A stretch of 64,000 nt of DNA from an uncultured Isosphaeraceae bacterium (GTDB taxonomy: Bacteria; Planctomycetota; Planctomycetia; Isosphaerales; Isosphaeraceae), in the NCBI GenBank assembly GCA_945957605.1, contig CAMFLR010000006.1, positions 310,001 through 374,000 of the forward strand, written 5' to 3'. The notes beneath the pieces were generated by a model that saw only the letters and a program-made list of their open reading frames with translations, did no database searches and had not been told where the DNA came from. Positions 27,672 through 37,246 of this stretch are shown here, piece after piece. The position numbers were made by a program, and so were the translations under genes. Position 1 is the first letter of the stretch; every line of letters begins with the position of its first letter.

Positions 27672-28917
27672 ACCCCTCTCCCTCTACTGCTGCAATGCGC
27701 CCACGCGCAAACCGACGATCCTCGTGGTCGACGACGAGCCGGAAATGCTCCGCTCGATCCACGACCTCTTGCGCCTGGATTACCAGACACTTACATGCGA
27801 ACGCGGCGAGGAGGCACTCAAACACCTCGCCACGAACGATGACATCCGAGTCATCCTTTCCGACCAGCGCATGCCGGGAATGACGGGCGTCGAGCTGCTC
27901 AGGCGTGCGAAGGAAATTCGCCCCGAAGTCACCCGCCTGCTCTTCACCGGCTACGCCGACATCCGCGCCGTCATCGACGCGATCAACGAGGGAAACGTTT
28001 TCCGCTACCTCACGAAACCGTGGAATCTCGACGAAATGCTGTCGATTCTGCGGCAAGGTGTCGAACAGCACGACCTGCTCGTCGAAAAACAGCGCCTCCT
28101 CCGCGACCTGAGCGACACGAACGCCAAGCTCATGGAAGCCAGTCGGCTCAAGAGTGCGTTCCTCGAAGTCGCCAGCCACGAGCTCAATACACCGGTCGCC
28201 GTCGTACTCGGCCTCACCGAACTTTGGAAGCTCACCCAAGCCGCCGACGCCGAACCATCGGCCCGCAACTGGGTTGAGAAAATCCATGGAGCAGGCAAGC
28301 GGCTCGCCGCCACGGTCGAGCGGATGTTCAAGCTCATCCGCTCAGACCAGCCCTTCCTCGCAATCGAACCTGCCGAAGTCGACCTCTCCGCCCTGCTCCG
28401 CAAAGTTGTTTCCGACCTCACACCATTCCTCGATGCGCGCGAGCAAGCCGTCAACGTGATCTGCCCCGCCGATATCGGCGCAGTTCACGTCGACAAGGCA
28501 AAGATGGCTGACATCATCACGAACCTGCTCACCAACGCGATCAAGTTCACGCCCGACGGCGGCGCCATCGAAGTTCGCGCCGAGTTCATGGGCAAAACCT
28601 GGGTGAAGGTGACGATCGTCGACGGTGGCAAGGGGGTTCGTCCCGAAGACCGCCCGCACCTGTTCGAGCCGTTCTTCACCGGCTACGACACCATGCACCA
28701 CTCGTCGGGCGATTACCAGTTCGGCAAGCGCGGCATCGGCCTGGGACTTTGCCTGGTGAAGACGTTCGTCGAGCTGCACGGTGGATACGTAGAGCACCAC
28801 ACGCACCCGAACGGCGGCTCGTCATTCGCCTTCGCAATTCCGCGCAACGTGGCAGAAGATCGGACGGTGCTTTCGGTATCGAACAGCAAGTCGAGTGCCG
28901 TCAGTACGGGCACCTGA
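27661..28917 (+). CDS. Hybrid receiver-histidine kinase
   Basis: The 418-residue protein has an N-terminal receiver (ILVVDDEPEM near residue 20, with RVILSDQRMPGM carrying the phospho-acceptor aspartate near 65 and YLTKPWN near 118). A dimerisation domain follows with the phospho-histidine in FLEVASHELNTPVAV near 175. An HATPase_c domain comes last, with N-box DIITNLLTNAIKFTPDG and G boxes DGGKGV and GIGLGLCLVKTFVE. It has no membrane segment, so it is a cytoplasmic kinase fed by another protein. It overlaps the preceding receiver/RsbW-like gene by 11 bases, so the two probably form one signalling pathway. Confidence 0.93.
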   Translation: MMTEPLSLYCCNAPTRKPTILVVDDEPEMLRSIHDLLRLDYQTLTCERGEEALKHLATNDDIRVILSDQRMPGMTGVELLRRAKEIRPEVTRLLFTGYADIRAVIDAINEGNVFRYLTKPWNLDEMLSILRQGVEQHDLLVEKQRLLRDLSDTNAKLMEASRLKSAFLEVASHELNTPVAVVLGLTELWKLTQAADAEPSARNWVEKIHGAGKRLAATVERMFKLIRSDQPFLAIEPAEVDLSALLRKVVSDLTPFLDAREQAVNVICPADIGAVHVDKAKMADIITNLLTNAIKFTPDGGAIEVRAEFMGKTWVKVTIVDGGKGVRPEDRPHLFEPFFTGYDTMHHSSGDYQFGKRGIGLGLCLVKTFVELHGGYVEHHTHPNGGSSFAFAIPRNVAEDRTVLSVSNSKSSAVSTGT

Positions 28918-28921
28918 TCGT

Positions 28922-29437
28922 TCAAATCAAATCACAATTGTTCGACGACCGGTTCGCCGCGATGTAGTCGAGCAAATAGCGGTTGAACGTGGGAATCGCA
29001 GCCTCATCCCACGCCTGCTCGATCGCTTGTTTCAAGCGCTGGTTCTCTTCCTGAAGCACGCGAAACGCCGAAGCATCCGATGACTTCGGGTCGATCGCCA
29101 TCACCTGGTCGTGCGTGTTGACCGACAGCAAGAAACCGTCGGCCGATTGCCAGGTTTGGACCTGCATTTTCATATGCGGATAGCGGTAGTTGCCAAGTCG
29201 CAAGGCAACAATCGGCCCGCCCATCGGCCCCGTGCCGACGTTCTCGAAAGGCGGCTGGCCCAGCAGCACGCCCGCCCGCTTTGTTGGATCCCACTCGAGC
29301 CGACGCGCAACCGACGCGGGAATCGGCCCAGAGGGATAAGCAATTCCGAGGTACAAATCCGCCGCGCGACGAAGCTGATCGAGGCGTACCGCGTCAAGAT
29401 CGGCACACGGCTCATGGTTGGTTGGAGTTTCCATCAT
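28922..29437 (-). CDS. Hypothetical protein with C-terminal coiled coil
   Basis: From ATG 29437 the protein has 171 residues. The middle has a proline/glycine-rich soluble region (PSGPIPASVARRLEWDP, FENVGTGPMGGPIVALRLGNYRYPHMKMQVQ) that looks like a compact beta domain. The C-terminus has a short helical stretch (LQEENQRLKQAIEQAW). There is no signal peptide. I do not recognise the family. It converges on the histidine kinase gene with only 4 bases between stops and lies downstream of the aldose epimerase on the same strand. Confidence 0.6.
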   Translation of the reverse strand: MMETPTNHEPCADLDAVRLDQLRRAADLYLGIAYPSGPIPASVARRLEWDPTKRAGVLLGQPPFENVGTGPMGGPIVALRLGNYRYPHMKMQVQTWQSADGFLLSVNTHDQVMAIDPKSSDASAFRVLQEENQRLKQAIEQAWDEAAIPTFNRYLLDYIAANRSSNNCDLI

Positions 29438-29511
29438 TGCGTCTCCCAATTCATCGCGCCCCGCACGCAGTCCGCGCTGGGAGAAGGAGGGGGAATTCAA
29501 CCTGCCCTACT

Positions 29512-30513
29512 TCAAGACGTAGCGTCAACCGTTTCCATGGTGACCCGCATGGTTGCGGATTCACCGTGTTTTAGAATGCGAAGGCCGCCGTCGATCCCCT
29601 TCGCATAAAGGTTAATCGCGTCGGTCGTCTGGGTATAAGGTTCGAGCGAAATCACGGAAGGATCATTCGGAGTGTACACCACAAGCTCACGATAATTCTT
29701 GTCGAACTTCAACTGAAACTCGGCTTTCTTCGCGTGGTCGACCAGGCGGCAAACCGCCCAGTCGCCATCGTAAGAAACGTCCGTCAGCACGTCGTCGAGC
29801 TTCAGCCCCTCGCGCGGCTGCCCCTTACGAAAATCGAGCCGCGCATCGACCGGCTTGATTTCCCCCGTCGGCAAAAACTCGTTGAGCACCCACATCTTGC
29901 CGACCGGCAAAATCACCGACGTCTCCGCCGGATTCCCCCCCGGCCCAAATGGCAACCGGAAGTACGGATGGAACCCAAGCCCATACGGCAAATCGCGATC
30001 CGTGGGATTGGAAACGGTGGCCGTCATGGTCAGCTTGCGGCCCGCCAGGTTGTACCTGATCTCCAATATCGCATCCGTCGGCCAGAGCGGGCGCATCTGC
30101 GGCGTCGCCTCGGCAAGGTGATACCGGCCGACCGCAAACGCCCCATCCTTGTCATTCCCCACTTCCACCAATTGCCACGGCGAGTTCATCCCCCAGCCGT
30201 GAATCGCATTCTTCCCGTTCGTTTGCGGAAGCTGGTAATCCTTGCCGTCGAACGAGTATTTCCCCTCGCGTACGCGGTTGGGGTAGGGAAACAGCACCGG
30301 AATACCATTACGCGCGGGGCCTTGAGGATCTTCGGCAAATGTCGGCGAGCTGACGATCATCGGCAAAACTTCGCCGCCGACGGGCAGCTTGAGGTCGAAG
30401 AGGTTGAAGCCGAACGAGGGCAAAATCGAAGCCGAGGCGCCAGACGAGGTGTCGGAAAGATGGACGATCTCCCGTCCGCTCGCATTCTTTTCCTTCGTGC
30501 CGACGAACGCCAT
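29512..30513 (-). CDS. Aldose 1-epimerase family protein
   Basis: From ATG 30513, which has GAGGGTGGG close upstream, the protein is 333 residues; a GTG at 30561 would add 16. Family features include IPVLFPYPNRVREGKYSFDGKDYQLP near residue 75 with the asparagine-arginine pair, NAIHGWGMN with the proposed general-base histidine region, and LPYGLGFHPYF with the second histidine. The enzyme interconverts sugar anomers in the cytoplasm. It is divergent from the Ldh-type dehydrogenase across a 150-base gap. Confidence 0.88.
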   Translation of the reverse strand: MAFVGTKEKNASGREIVHLSDTSSGASASILPSFGFNLFDLKLPVGGEVLPMIVSSPTFAEDPQGPARNGIPVLFPYPNRVREGKYSFDGKDYQLPQTNGKNAIHGWGMNSPWQLVEVGNDKDGAFAVGRYHLAEATPQMRPLWPTDAILEIRYNLAGRKLTMTATVSNPTDRDLPYGLGFHPYFRLPFGPGGNPAETSVILPVGKMWVLNEFLPTGEIKPVDARLDFRKGQPREGLKLDDVLTDVSYDGDWAVCRLVDHAKKAEFQLKFDKNYRELVVYTPNDPSVISLEPYTQTTDAINLYAKGIDGGLRILKHGESATMRVTMETVDATS

Positions 30514-30665
30514 TGACCCACCCTCGACGTTGAAAGAGACCGTGCCTCGGTTTTTATCCACCTAAAACACCCGTCCCCATTGCAACCTGTCCAGCCCCGG
30601 ATTGCAAAGGGCGCGCCGGAACGTAAACTCGATTTTTTATTCGCAGCCACACTGGGAGCCAGGAC

Positions 30666-31721
30666 GTGCCCACCCTCGCCGCCGAGACGCTTCAATCATT
30701 CGTCGAACAGCTTTTCACCGCATCGGGCGTCCCCGCCGACGAAGCACGCATCGTCACGCACAACCTCATCGGCGCGAATCTTCGCGGCCACGACTCGCAC
30801 GGCGTCCTCCGCGTTCCCCAGTATCTCGACTTCGTCCGCAACGGCGACTACAAGGTCAACGTGCCGCTCGACGTGATCAACGAAACCCCCGCCGTCCTGG
30901 TCTGCAACGGCAACTGGGGATTCGGCCAGGTCCAGGCGCACCGCCTGCTCGACCGCGTCATCCCCAAGGCCCAAGCCCTCGGAATCGCCGCTGGAGCAGC
31001 AAGCTACTGCGGCCACATCGGCCGGCTGGGCGAATACGCCGAACGTGCCGCCGAGCACAACCTCATTCTCATTGCCACGGTCAACAACAACGGAGCCGGC
31101 CAGCGCGTCGCCCCGCCCGGCGGCACCGCCCCTCGCCTCGGTACTAATCCGCTCTGCGCCGCCGTCCCTACAGCCGACGGCCCCGTCGTCCTCGACTTCG
31201 GCACCAGCGTCGTCGCCGAGGGGAAAGTGCGTGTGCATTACTTCAACGATCGCAAACCCGTCCCCGAAGGCTGGCTACTCGACTCCACCGGCGCTCCCAC
31301 CACCGACCCGTCCGTGCTCTACGAAAAGCCACTCGGCAGCATAATCCCGATGGGTGGCTCGCAAGCCTACAAAGGATTCGGCCTCAGCCTGGTGCTCGAC
31401 ATGCTCTCCGGCGGCCTCACCGGCGGCCAATCAAGCCATCCCGGCGCACCGCCTGCGAAAGGCAACAACGTCGTCTTCCTCGTCCTCTCACCCGCCCACT
31501 TCGCCGGCATCGAAGCCCTGCTCGGCCAGTCAACCGAAGTCGCCCGCTTCGTCAAATCCACCCCCCGCGCCGAAGGTGTGAACGAAATTCTCCTCCCCGG
31601 CGATCCCGAACGAATCGCCATGGCAAAACGATCGAAGGATGGAATCCCCCTCGAAACCGGCCACTGGGCGAAGCTGGTGGAAATCGCGGAGAAAGTCGGC
31701 GTGGCGATTCCCGCGGTGTAA
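30666..31721 (+). CDS. Ldh-family (malate/L-lactate/ureidoglycolate-type) NAD(P)-dependent oxidoreductase
   Basis: The 351-residue protein opens with GTG at 30666. It shows the family's DSHGVLRVPQYLDFV near residue 43 with a catalytic-type histidine, CGHIGRLGEYAE near 120, TVNNNGAGQRVAPPGG near 145 for nucleotide binding, and GSQAYKGFGLSLVLDML near 232. Members of this fold reduce or oxidise 2-keto acids or 2-hydroxy acids of varied structure, so the substrate cannot be named. It is divergent from the aldose epimerase gene, which suggests a carbohydrate or hydroxy-acid role. Confidence 0.9.
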   Translation: MPTLAAETLQSFVEQLFTASGVPADEARIVTHNLIGANLRGHDSHGVLRVPQYLDFVRNGDYKVNVPLDVINETPAVLVCNGNWGFGQVQAHRLLDRVIPKAQALGIAAGAASYCGHIGRLGEYAERAAEHNLILIATVNNNGAGQRVAPPGGTAPRLGTNPLCAAVPTADGPVVLDFGTSVVAEGKVRVHYFNDRKPVPEGWLLDSTGAPTTDPSVLYEKPLGSIIPMGGSQAYKGFGLSLVLDMLSGGLTGGQSSHPGAPPAKGNNVVFLVLSPAHFAGIEALLGQSTEVARFVKSTPRAEGVNEILLPGDPERIAMAKRSKDGIPLETGHWAKLVEIAEKVGVAIPAV

Positions 31722-31832
31722 AAGCATCCGCGAAATCTCGGGGCGATGTTCGACGCGAAACGATATCGCAACCAACAACCAAACCGGCTCCGCCGGCCCC
31801 CGAATCCGCCTCAATTCTTACCGTGATTTCAC

Positions 31833-31932
31833 TTCGTTTCCTTAGTTACCTTCTGTTCGATCTGATTTGCTCCGGACACGATGCATAGGCAGTTGAAGCA
31901 GGTCTGGAACAGAAGGCAACGACGGAAACGAA
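31833..31932. repeat. Long imperfect inverted repeat in an intergenic gap
   Basis: The left arm at 31833-31858 (TTCGTTTCC...TTCTGTTC) pairs with the right arm at 31907-31932 (GAACAGAAGG...GGAAACGAA) with about four mismatches over 26 bases, around a 48-base centre. It fills much of the 301-base gap before the giant fusion gene at 32023. It could be a small non-autonomous mobile element or a structured leader. No gene is visible in the gap. Confidence 0.6.
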
Positions 31933-32022
31933 GAGATATCGGCAGCCTTTCAGTTCGATTCACTCCAAGGTTCTGACGTCCTCGTTATGGCTGAATCCGC
32001 TGAAGCCTTACGGAAAAAGAAT

Positions 32023-35000
32023 ATGATTCTCCGCACCCTTCTCGTCGCAGCTTTGGTTCTGTTCGCACCAATACTCGCGCACGCGGGCGGCCTTCCTCGC
32101 GGCGACACCCGCGCCGAAGGCTTCGACCCCGCCAAGCTCGACAAAATCGCAAGCATGCTCAACGAGGCCGTGTCGAACCGGCAAATCGCCGGCGGCGCAG
32201 CTTTACTCGCACGACATGGAAAAACCGTCTACCTCGCAACCGCCGGCCAGCGCGATGCCGAGGCCAATCTGCCGATCACCGAAGACACGATTTACCGCAT
32301 CGCCTCGATGACCAAGCCCATCACGTCAACCGCCGTGATGATGCTCTACGACGAAGGCAAGCTCAAGCTCGACGACCCGCTTTCGAAGTTCATCCCCGAA
32401 TTCAAGAACGCCACCGTCTTCGTCCCCGGCCAGCCAAATCCCGCCCCCGCGCAGCGTGAAATCACAATTCATCACGTGCTCACACACACATCAGGAATTA
32501 CCTACAAGTTCTTCGATCGTCCCGGCGTCGGCAAGCTCTACGCCGAGGCCGGAGTTTCCGACGGCCTGATCGAAACGCCCGGGGCGATGGCCGAAAACGC
32601 CAAACGAATTGCCAAAGCTCCCCTGCTTCATCAACCCGGCAGTTCGTGGGAATATGGCCTCAATACCGACGTCCTCGGCCGCGTGGTTGAAGTCGTTTCG
32701 GGCCAAACACTCGATGAATTCTTCCGCGAGCGAATCTTCACGCCACTCAAAATGGACGACACCTCGTTCATCGTGCCACCTGCAAAACGAAATCGCCTCT
32801 CCGCCCTCTACACGCCCGACAAAGACAAGAAGGTCAAACGAGTCGGCGTCGAGCCAATGGTTCTCGGTCCGCTCACCTATTCGTCGACTTATTCGACGAA
32901 CGATGCCAGCACCTATTTCTCGGGCGGTGCAGGCTTATGCTCAACAATCGGCGATTACGCCCGCTTCCTGCAGATGCTTCTCAATCGCGGTGAACTTGAC
33001 GGCGTCCGCTTGCTCAAGCCCGAGACCGTCGACCTGATGTCGCGCAACCAAATTGGCGACATGCAAATCGGCTTCCCCAACCACGGCGACGCGTTTGGCT
33101 ACGGCTTCGGCGTCCTCACCGAGCGCGGCAAGACTGACGAGTTTAAACGCAAGTCGTACGACGATGTCGCCAGCGTCGGCACGATCTCATGGGCAGGAAT
33201 TTTCAACACGTTTTTCTGGGTCGATCGTGAACGTCAGTTGATCGGCGTCTTGATGACTCAGCTTCATCCTTCCGATCACACCAAGCTTCCCGTCGAGTTC
33301 AAACGGCTCACCTACGACGCTTTGAGCGATCCGCAAGCGAGTCTCAAACCTGACGACTACATCCGTTTCGCCCGTACATCAAAGGGTGATTCCGCCCGAG
33401 GCCGCATTCTCTTCAACGACACCAACCGCCTCGCGTGCGTCCGCTGCCATCGCGTAAAAGGCAACGGCGGCGACGTTGGCCCCGACCTCACCGACATCGC
33501 CGGCAAATTCGGCCGTGACCAGTTGATCGAGTCGGTGATCGAACCTTCGCGGCAAATCGTCGAAGGCTATCGCCCGCAGGCGATAGCCCTTAAAGACGGC
33601 CGCACGCTCACCGGTCTCATCAAGGACGAGTCAGCCGATGAACTAACGCTCGTCACCGTCGATGCCACGAAACATCGTCTGAAAAAATCAGCGATCGAGG
33701 AACGAGGAATTTCAAGCACATCGATCATGCCCGTCGGTCTCGCCGCCGGACTGACAACGCAAGAATTCACCGACGTCATCGCCTATCTCGAATCTCTGCG
33801 ACCGCCCGGCCAGAACTCACCCGGCTCAGGAATTTCCGGCCCCCTCACGCTTCCTCGCGGCTTCAAAGCCGAAACAATCGCGACGGGCATCACCGGCGCA
33901 ACCGCACTCGAAATCGCCCCCGACGGCCGCATCTTCATCTGCGAGCAAACTGGCGCGCTCCGGGTCGTCAAAAACGGCCGATTGCTCGAACGTCCTTTCG
34001 CCACATTTGAAGTCGATTCACAGTGGGAACGCGGACTCATCGGCGTTTGCGTCGATCCTGATTTCTCGAAAAATGGATATATTTACGTCACAACCGTCGC
34101 GAAATCTCCCTACCCGCATCACCGAATCCTTCGGCTCGCCGCGCAGGGAGATGTCGCCAAGCCCGGAAGCGAGGTCGTCCTGTTCGAAGGTGACGATCAA
34201 ACCAAGGTCCGCGGCTCGATGATTTCGGGCCATCAAGGAGGCGCTCTCCACTTCGGCACTGACGGTAAGCTCTACATCGCACTCGGCGAGCAAACGGCCG
34301 GAATTCCCGCACAGCAGATGGACTCACTTCTGGGCAAAATGCTTCGCCTCAACTCCGACGGCTCAATCCCCGACGACAACCCGTTCGCCAAAACCACCCA
34401 AGGAAAGTACCGCGCGATTTGGGCACTTGGTCTGCGTAATCCCTTCACATTTGCCGCCCAACCTGGCACCGGCCGCATTTTCATCAACGACGTTGGCAAC
34501 ACGAAGTGGGAAGAAGTGAACGAAGGCTTCGCCGGAGCAAACTACGGCTGGCCCACCGAGGAAGGCCGCGGCTCCGATCCTCATTTCCGCCAACCGCTTC
34601 ATCATTATCCTGTGGCATCCGTATCGGGCGGTGCATTTTGTCCCACGGATCGAACACGGGCATTCCCTGCTGAGTATTCAGGCCAGTATTTCTTCATGGA
34701 TTTTGTCAAAGGGTGGGTCAAGGTTCTCGACCCCAATTCGCCCAACCGCGTTCAGCCCTTCGCCTCCGGCCTCCGGCGTCCCGTCGACCTTCGATTCGGT
34801 CCCGACGGCGCACTCTACGTTTTGCTCCGTGACGCCTGGGTGATCGACAACAATTTTCATCCGTCAACCGGATCGCTCGTGCGCATCTCCTACGAACCAA
34901 AACCGGCAACTCCATCTACGGGCATAAATATTTCCGAAGTAATAATTCATGGCGATATGGATTGCTTCCGCGTCGAAACGCCAACTGCGACATATCTCTA

Positions 35001-35730
35001 CGGCAAGCGCGGAGCGGGTTTTGCGAGCATCATTGATTCCGAAGGCCACGATTGGATTTCCTACCGCCCCGGCGAGAAGGCCCGCGGCGAATATCGCGGC
35101 CTCCCTAAGTGCGGCCAGCCCACGAAGTTCTTTCATTGCGGCTATGGCTACGGTCAATACAAGAACGACAATCCCTTTACCAGCACCGTAACGCACCAAA
35201 CGCCCAGGCACGTTCAAATCACTTCCACATCGCGCGACGGCAAGTCATCCTGCATGTGGGACTTCTTCGAAACCCACGCGACATTCACACTCCTCAAAAT
35301 CGACCAACCCACCTTCTGGTTCCTCTACGAAGGAACTCCCGTCGGCAAACTCGACGCCGTGAGCGATTTCGTCATCCGTCCCGACGGCACGAAAACCACG
35401 CTCGATCAACCGTGGTCCCAGGTCGTTCCCTGGGTTTGTTTCGGCGCGAGCGAATCACCGCGAGGTCTTGTGCTCGTCAATCACCAGCCTCCCGAACGTG
35501 CTGAGGTCGATTCGTACGTCTCCTGGCCGTTCGTGCGTGAAGCCGACGGCTCGTTTCAGGATATGACCGTCTTCGGCTTCGGCCGCAAAGGCTACAAGGA
35601 ACTGATCCAGCATGTGCCGGATTTGAAGCAACTTCCCGCCAAGTTCACGATCGGCTTCGTCGAACATGCCGACGCCAAGTCGGCCACTCGCCTCATCAAC
35701 GAGCTCCGAAGCAACGACGACGCGCATTAA
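32023..35730 (+). CDS. Exported fusion: beta-lactamase-type hydrolase, cytochrome c, PQQ-type sugar dehydrogenase and C-terminal domain
   Basis: The 1235-residue product starts at ATG 32023 just before a signal peptide (LLVAALVLFAPILAHA); an upstream frame start at 31987 is less likely. Domain 1 (~30-420) is a class C beta-lactamase/transpeptidase-like serine hydrolase with the S-x-x-K motif SMTK near residue 96 and the Y-x-N motif YGLN near 211. Domain 2 (~450-590) is a planctomycete haem domain, CVRCH near 472. Domain 3 (~605-960) resembles soluble glucose/sorbosone dehydrogenase propellers (LPRGFKAETIATGITG, GLRNPFTFAA). Domain 4 (~965-1235; DWISYRPGEKARGEYRGLP, ETHATFTLLKID) is beta-rich and unassigned. 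Domains 2 and 3 may pass electrons. No frameshift is seen. Confidence 0.9.
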   Translation: MILRTLLVAALVLFAPILAHAGGLPRGDTRAEGFDPAKLDKIASMLNEAVSNRQIAGGAALLARHGKTVYLATAGQRDAEANLPITEDTIYRIASMTKPITSTAVMMLYDEGKLKLDDPLSKFIPEFKNATVFVPGQPNPAPAQREITIHHVLTHTSGITYKFFDRPGVGKLYAEAGVSDGLIETPGAMAENAKRIAKAPLLHQPGSSWEYGLNTDVLGRVVEVVSGQTLDEFFRERIFTPLKMDDTSFIVPPAKRNRLSALYTPDKDKKVKRVGVEPMVLGPLTYSSTYSTNDASTYFSGGAGLCSTIGDYARFLQMLLNRGELDGVRLLKPETVDLMSRNQIGDMQIGFPNHGDAFGYGFGVLTERGKTDEFKRKSYDDVASVGTISWAGIFNTFFWVDRERQLIGVLMTQLHPSDHTKLPVEFKRLTYDALSDPQASLKPDDYIRFARTSKGDSARGRILFNDTNRLACVRCHRVKGNGGDVGPDLTDIAGKFGRDQLIESVIEPSRQIVEGYRPQAIALKDGRTLTGLIKDESADELTLVTVDATKHRLKKSAIEERGISSTSIMPVGLAAGLTTQEFTDVIAYLESLRPPGQNSPGSGISGPLTLPRGFKAETIATGITGATALEIAPDGRIFICEQTGALRVVKNGRLLERPFATFEVDSQWERGLIGVCVDPDFSKNGYIYVTTVAKSPYPHHRILRLAAQGDVAKPGSEVVLFEGDDQTKVRGSMISGHQGGALHFGTDGKLYIALGEQTAGIPAQQMDSLLGKMLRLNSDGSIPDDNPFAKTTQGKYRAIWALGLRNPFTFAAQPGTGRIFINDVGNTKWEEVNEGFAGANYGWPTEEGRGSDPHFRQPLHHYPVASVSGGAFCPTDRTRAFPAEYSGQYFFMDFVKGWVKVLDPNSPNRVQPFASGLRRPVDLRFGPDGALYVLLRDAWVIDNNFHPSTGSLVRISYEPKPATPSTGINISEVIIHGDMDCFRVETPTATYLYGKRGAGFASIIDSEGHDWISYRPGEKARGEYRGLPKCGQPTKFFHCGYGYGQYKNDNPFTSTVTHQTPRHVQITSTSRDGKSSCMWDFFETHATFTLLKIDQPTFWFLYEGTPVGKLDAVSDFVIRPDGTKTTLDQPWSQVVPWVCFGASESPRGLVLVNHQPPERAEVDSYVSWPFVREADGSFQDMTVFGFGRKGYKELIQHVPDLKQLPAKFTIGFVEHADAKSATRLINELRSNDDAH

Positions 35731-35784
35731 TCTCATACACATTAGCCGGTAATTTGAACAACACTTCGGGCGATAGAGGTGTTT

Positions 35785-36702
35785 ATGATCGAAAGGGAGT
35801 CCACCGATATCTATCGCCAGCGCGTTCATCGGGTGATGGACTATATATCCGCAAATCTCGATGAACCGCTTCCGCTCGAAAAACTGGCACGGCTGGCTCA
35901 CTTCTCTCCTTTCCATTTCCACCGGATCTTTCGCGCGCTCGTTGGCGAGCCTGTTCACGCGTTTATCAAACGGCTGCGTCTGGAACGGGCGGTGTTCGCG
36001 ATGGAACACGGCCCCAAGGAAAACCTGACGACCATCGCCCTCAAGGTCGGTTTCGCGTCATCGTCGGATTTCTCGAAAGCGTTCAAGCAAGCGTTTGGCT
36101 TCAGTCCGAGTTCGTACAGCCGCGCGGCAATTCTGGAAAAGAGCAAGATTCGACAAGAGCTGGCGGCCAATGCCGGATATCGTCTTGGTGCAGTGCCTTC
36201 GCGAGCCAATCCCGATCGGTTCCGCGTCCGCATCTGCGAACGTCCGGCGCTTCGCATCGGCTATGTGCGTGTGATCGGCGGGTTTGGGCCAGAGACGATC
36301 CTTGCCGCTTACCGCAAGATCATCGACTGGGGTGTGTCGAAACGAATCGTCCCAGGCGCTAAGCTGATTGGCATGAGTGCGGACGATCCCGATGTCACCC
36401 CCATGGCAAAGTATCGCTTCGACTGGTGCCTCGCTCTCCCCGATAACCTGACAGTCGATCGCGGTTTGAGCCCAGCAACTGTTTCGGGTGGGCAGTTTGC
36501 AGAGTTGCGGTGCCGCGGTGATATTCAGAAAGTAGACCGCGCCTGGCGGTATCTCTTCTATTCCTGGCTTCCTCGAAGCGGCTTCGAGCCAGGCGATGGT
36601 CCCGCCATGGAGGTCTTTCGAACGTATCCGACATCAGGCGAAACCTGGCTCGAATTCGACCTCGACTGTTGTATCCCAGTGCGCCCGCTTCGCAAGCGTT
36701 AG
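35785..36702 (+). CDS. AraC-family regulator with GyrI-like effector domain
   Basis: The 305-residue protein begins at ATG 35785; a GTG two codons upstream (35779) is also possible. Two helix-turn-helix motifs fill residues ~10-110 (LEKLARLAHFSPFHFHRIFRA; NLTTIALKVGFASSSDFSKAF). The C-terminal ~150 residues form a GyrI-like domain (RICERPALRIGYVRVIGGFG, GGQFAELRCRGD). This arrangement is the SoxS/Rob-like type that senses drugs or small hydrophobic molecules. Its target is unclear; the TIGR03067 gene 38 bases downstream is a candidate for co-transcription. Confidence 0.92.
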   Translation: MIERESTDIYRQRVHRVMDYISANLDEPLPLEKLARLAHFSPFHFHRIFRALVGEPVHAFIKRLRLERAVFAMEHGPKENLTTIALKVGFASSSDFSKAFKQAFGFSPSSYSRAAILEKSKIRQELAANAGYRLGAVPSRANPDRFRVRICERPALRIGYVRVIGGFGPETILAAYRKIIDWGVSKRIVPGAKLIGMSADDPDVTPMAKYRFDWCLALPDNLTVDRGLSPATVSGGQFAELRCRGDIQKVDRAWRYLFYSWLPRSGFEPGDGPAMEVFRTYPTSGETWLEFDLDCCIPVRPLRKR

Positions 36703-36739
36703 CTCGCTCTCATCGTCCCTCTTAATCACGGAGATCCTC

Positions 36740-37168
36740 ATGAATCGTTTCGTTCTGCTCGCGAGCCTGATACTCGTTGCAATGCCCAGCCTCGCGCTGG
36801 GTGATGACTCCAAGCCGGCCATCGATGGAAGTTGGCTGGCGACGTCTGCCGAACTTCGTGGCAAGGAACTACCGGCCAAGGCGGCGGCCACGATCAAATT
36901 AACGCTCAATAACGGCAAATACGAGGTGATCGCCGAGTCGGCCGACCGCGGCACGGTCACCTACGACAACGCCGCGAAACCCAAAACGATGGAGATCAAA
37001 GGGACCGAAGGCCCCAACAAGGGCAAAACGATCCTGGCAATCTACGAATTGAAAGACGATACACTAACCATTTGCTACGACCTGTCGGGCACAGCGCGTC
37101 CGACGGAATTCAAAACGCAGCCGAACTCCAAGCTCTTTCTGGTCACCTACAAGCGCGAAAAGCCATAA
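36740..37168 (+). CDS. Exported TIGR03067-type protein
   Basis: From ATG 36740, behind CACGGAGATCCTC, the protein has 142 residues with a signal peptide (VLLASLILVAMPSLALG). The rest has the pattern of the planctomycete TIGR03067 domain: IDGSWLATSAELRGKELPA, TIKLTLNNGKYEV, PKTMEIKGTEGPNKGKTILAIYEL, and DTLTICYDLSGTARPTEF. The family is small, lipocalin-like and of unknown role; extracytoplasmic location is likely. It follows the AraC gene by 38 bases. Confidence 0.85.
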   Translation: MNRFVLLASLILVAMPSLALGDDSKPAIDGSWLATSAELRGKELPAKAAATIKLTLNNGKYEVIAESADRGTVTYDNAAKPKTMEIKGTEGPNKGKTILAIYELKDDTLTICYDLSGTARPTEFKTQPNSKLFLVTYKREKP

Positions 37169-37246
37169 ACGAAGCGAGCCGCGTACTCCGCGAAACGGCG
37201 TCCCATCGCACTTGCGACTTGGCGACGCCGTTTCTCGTTTTCGCAA

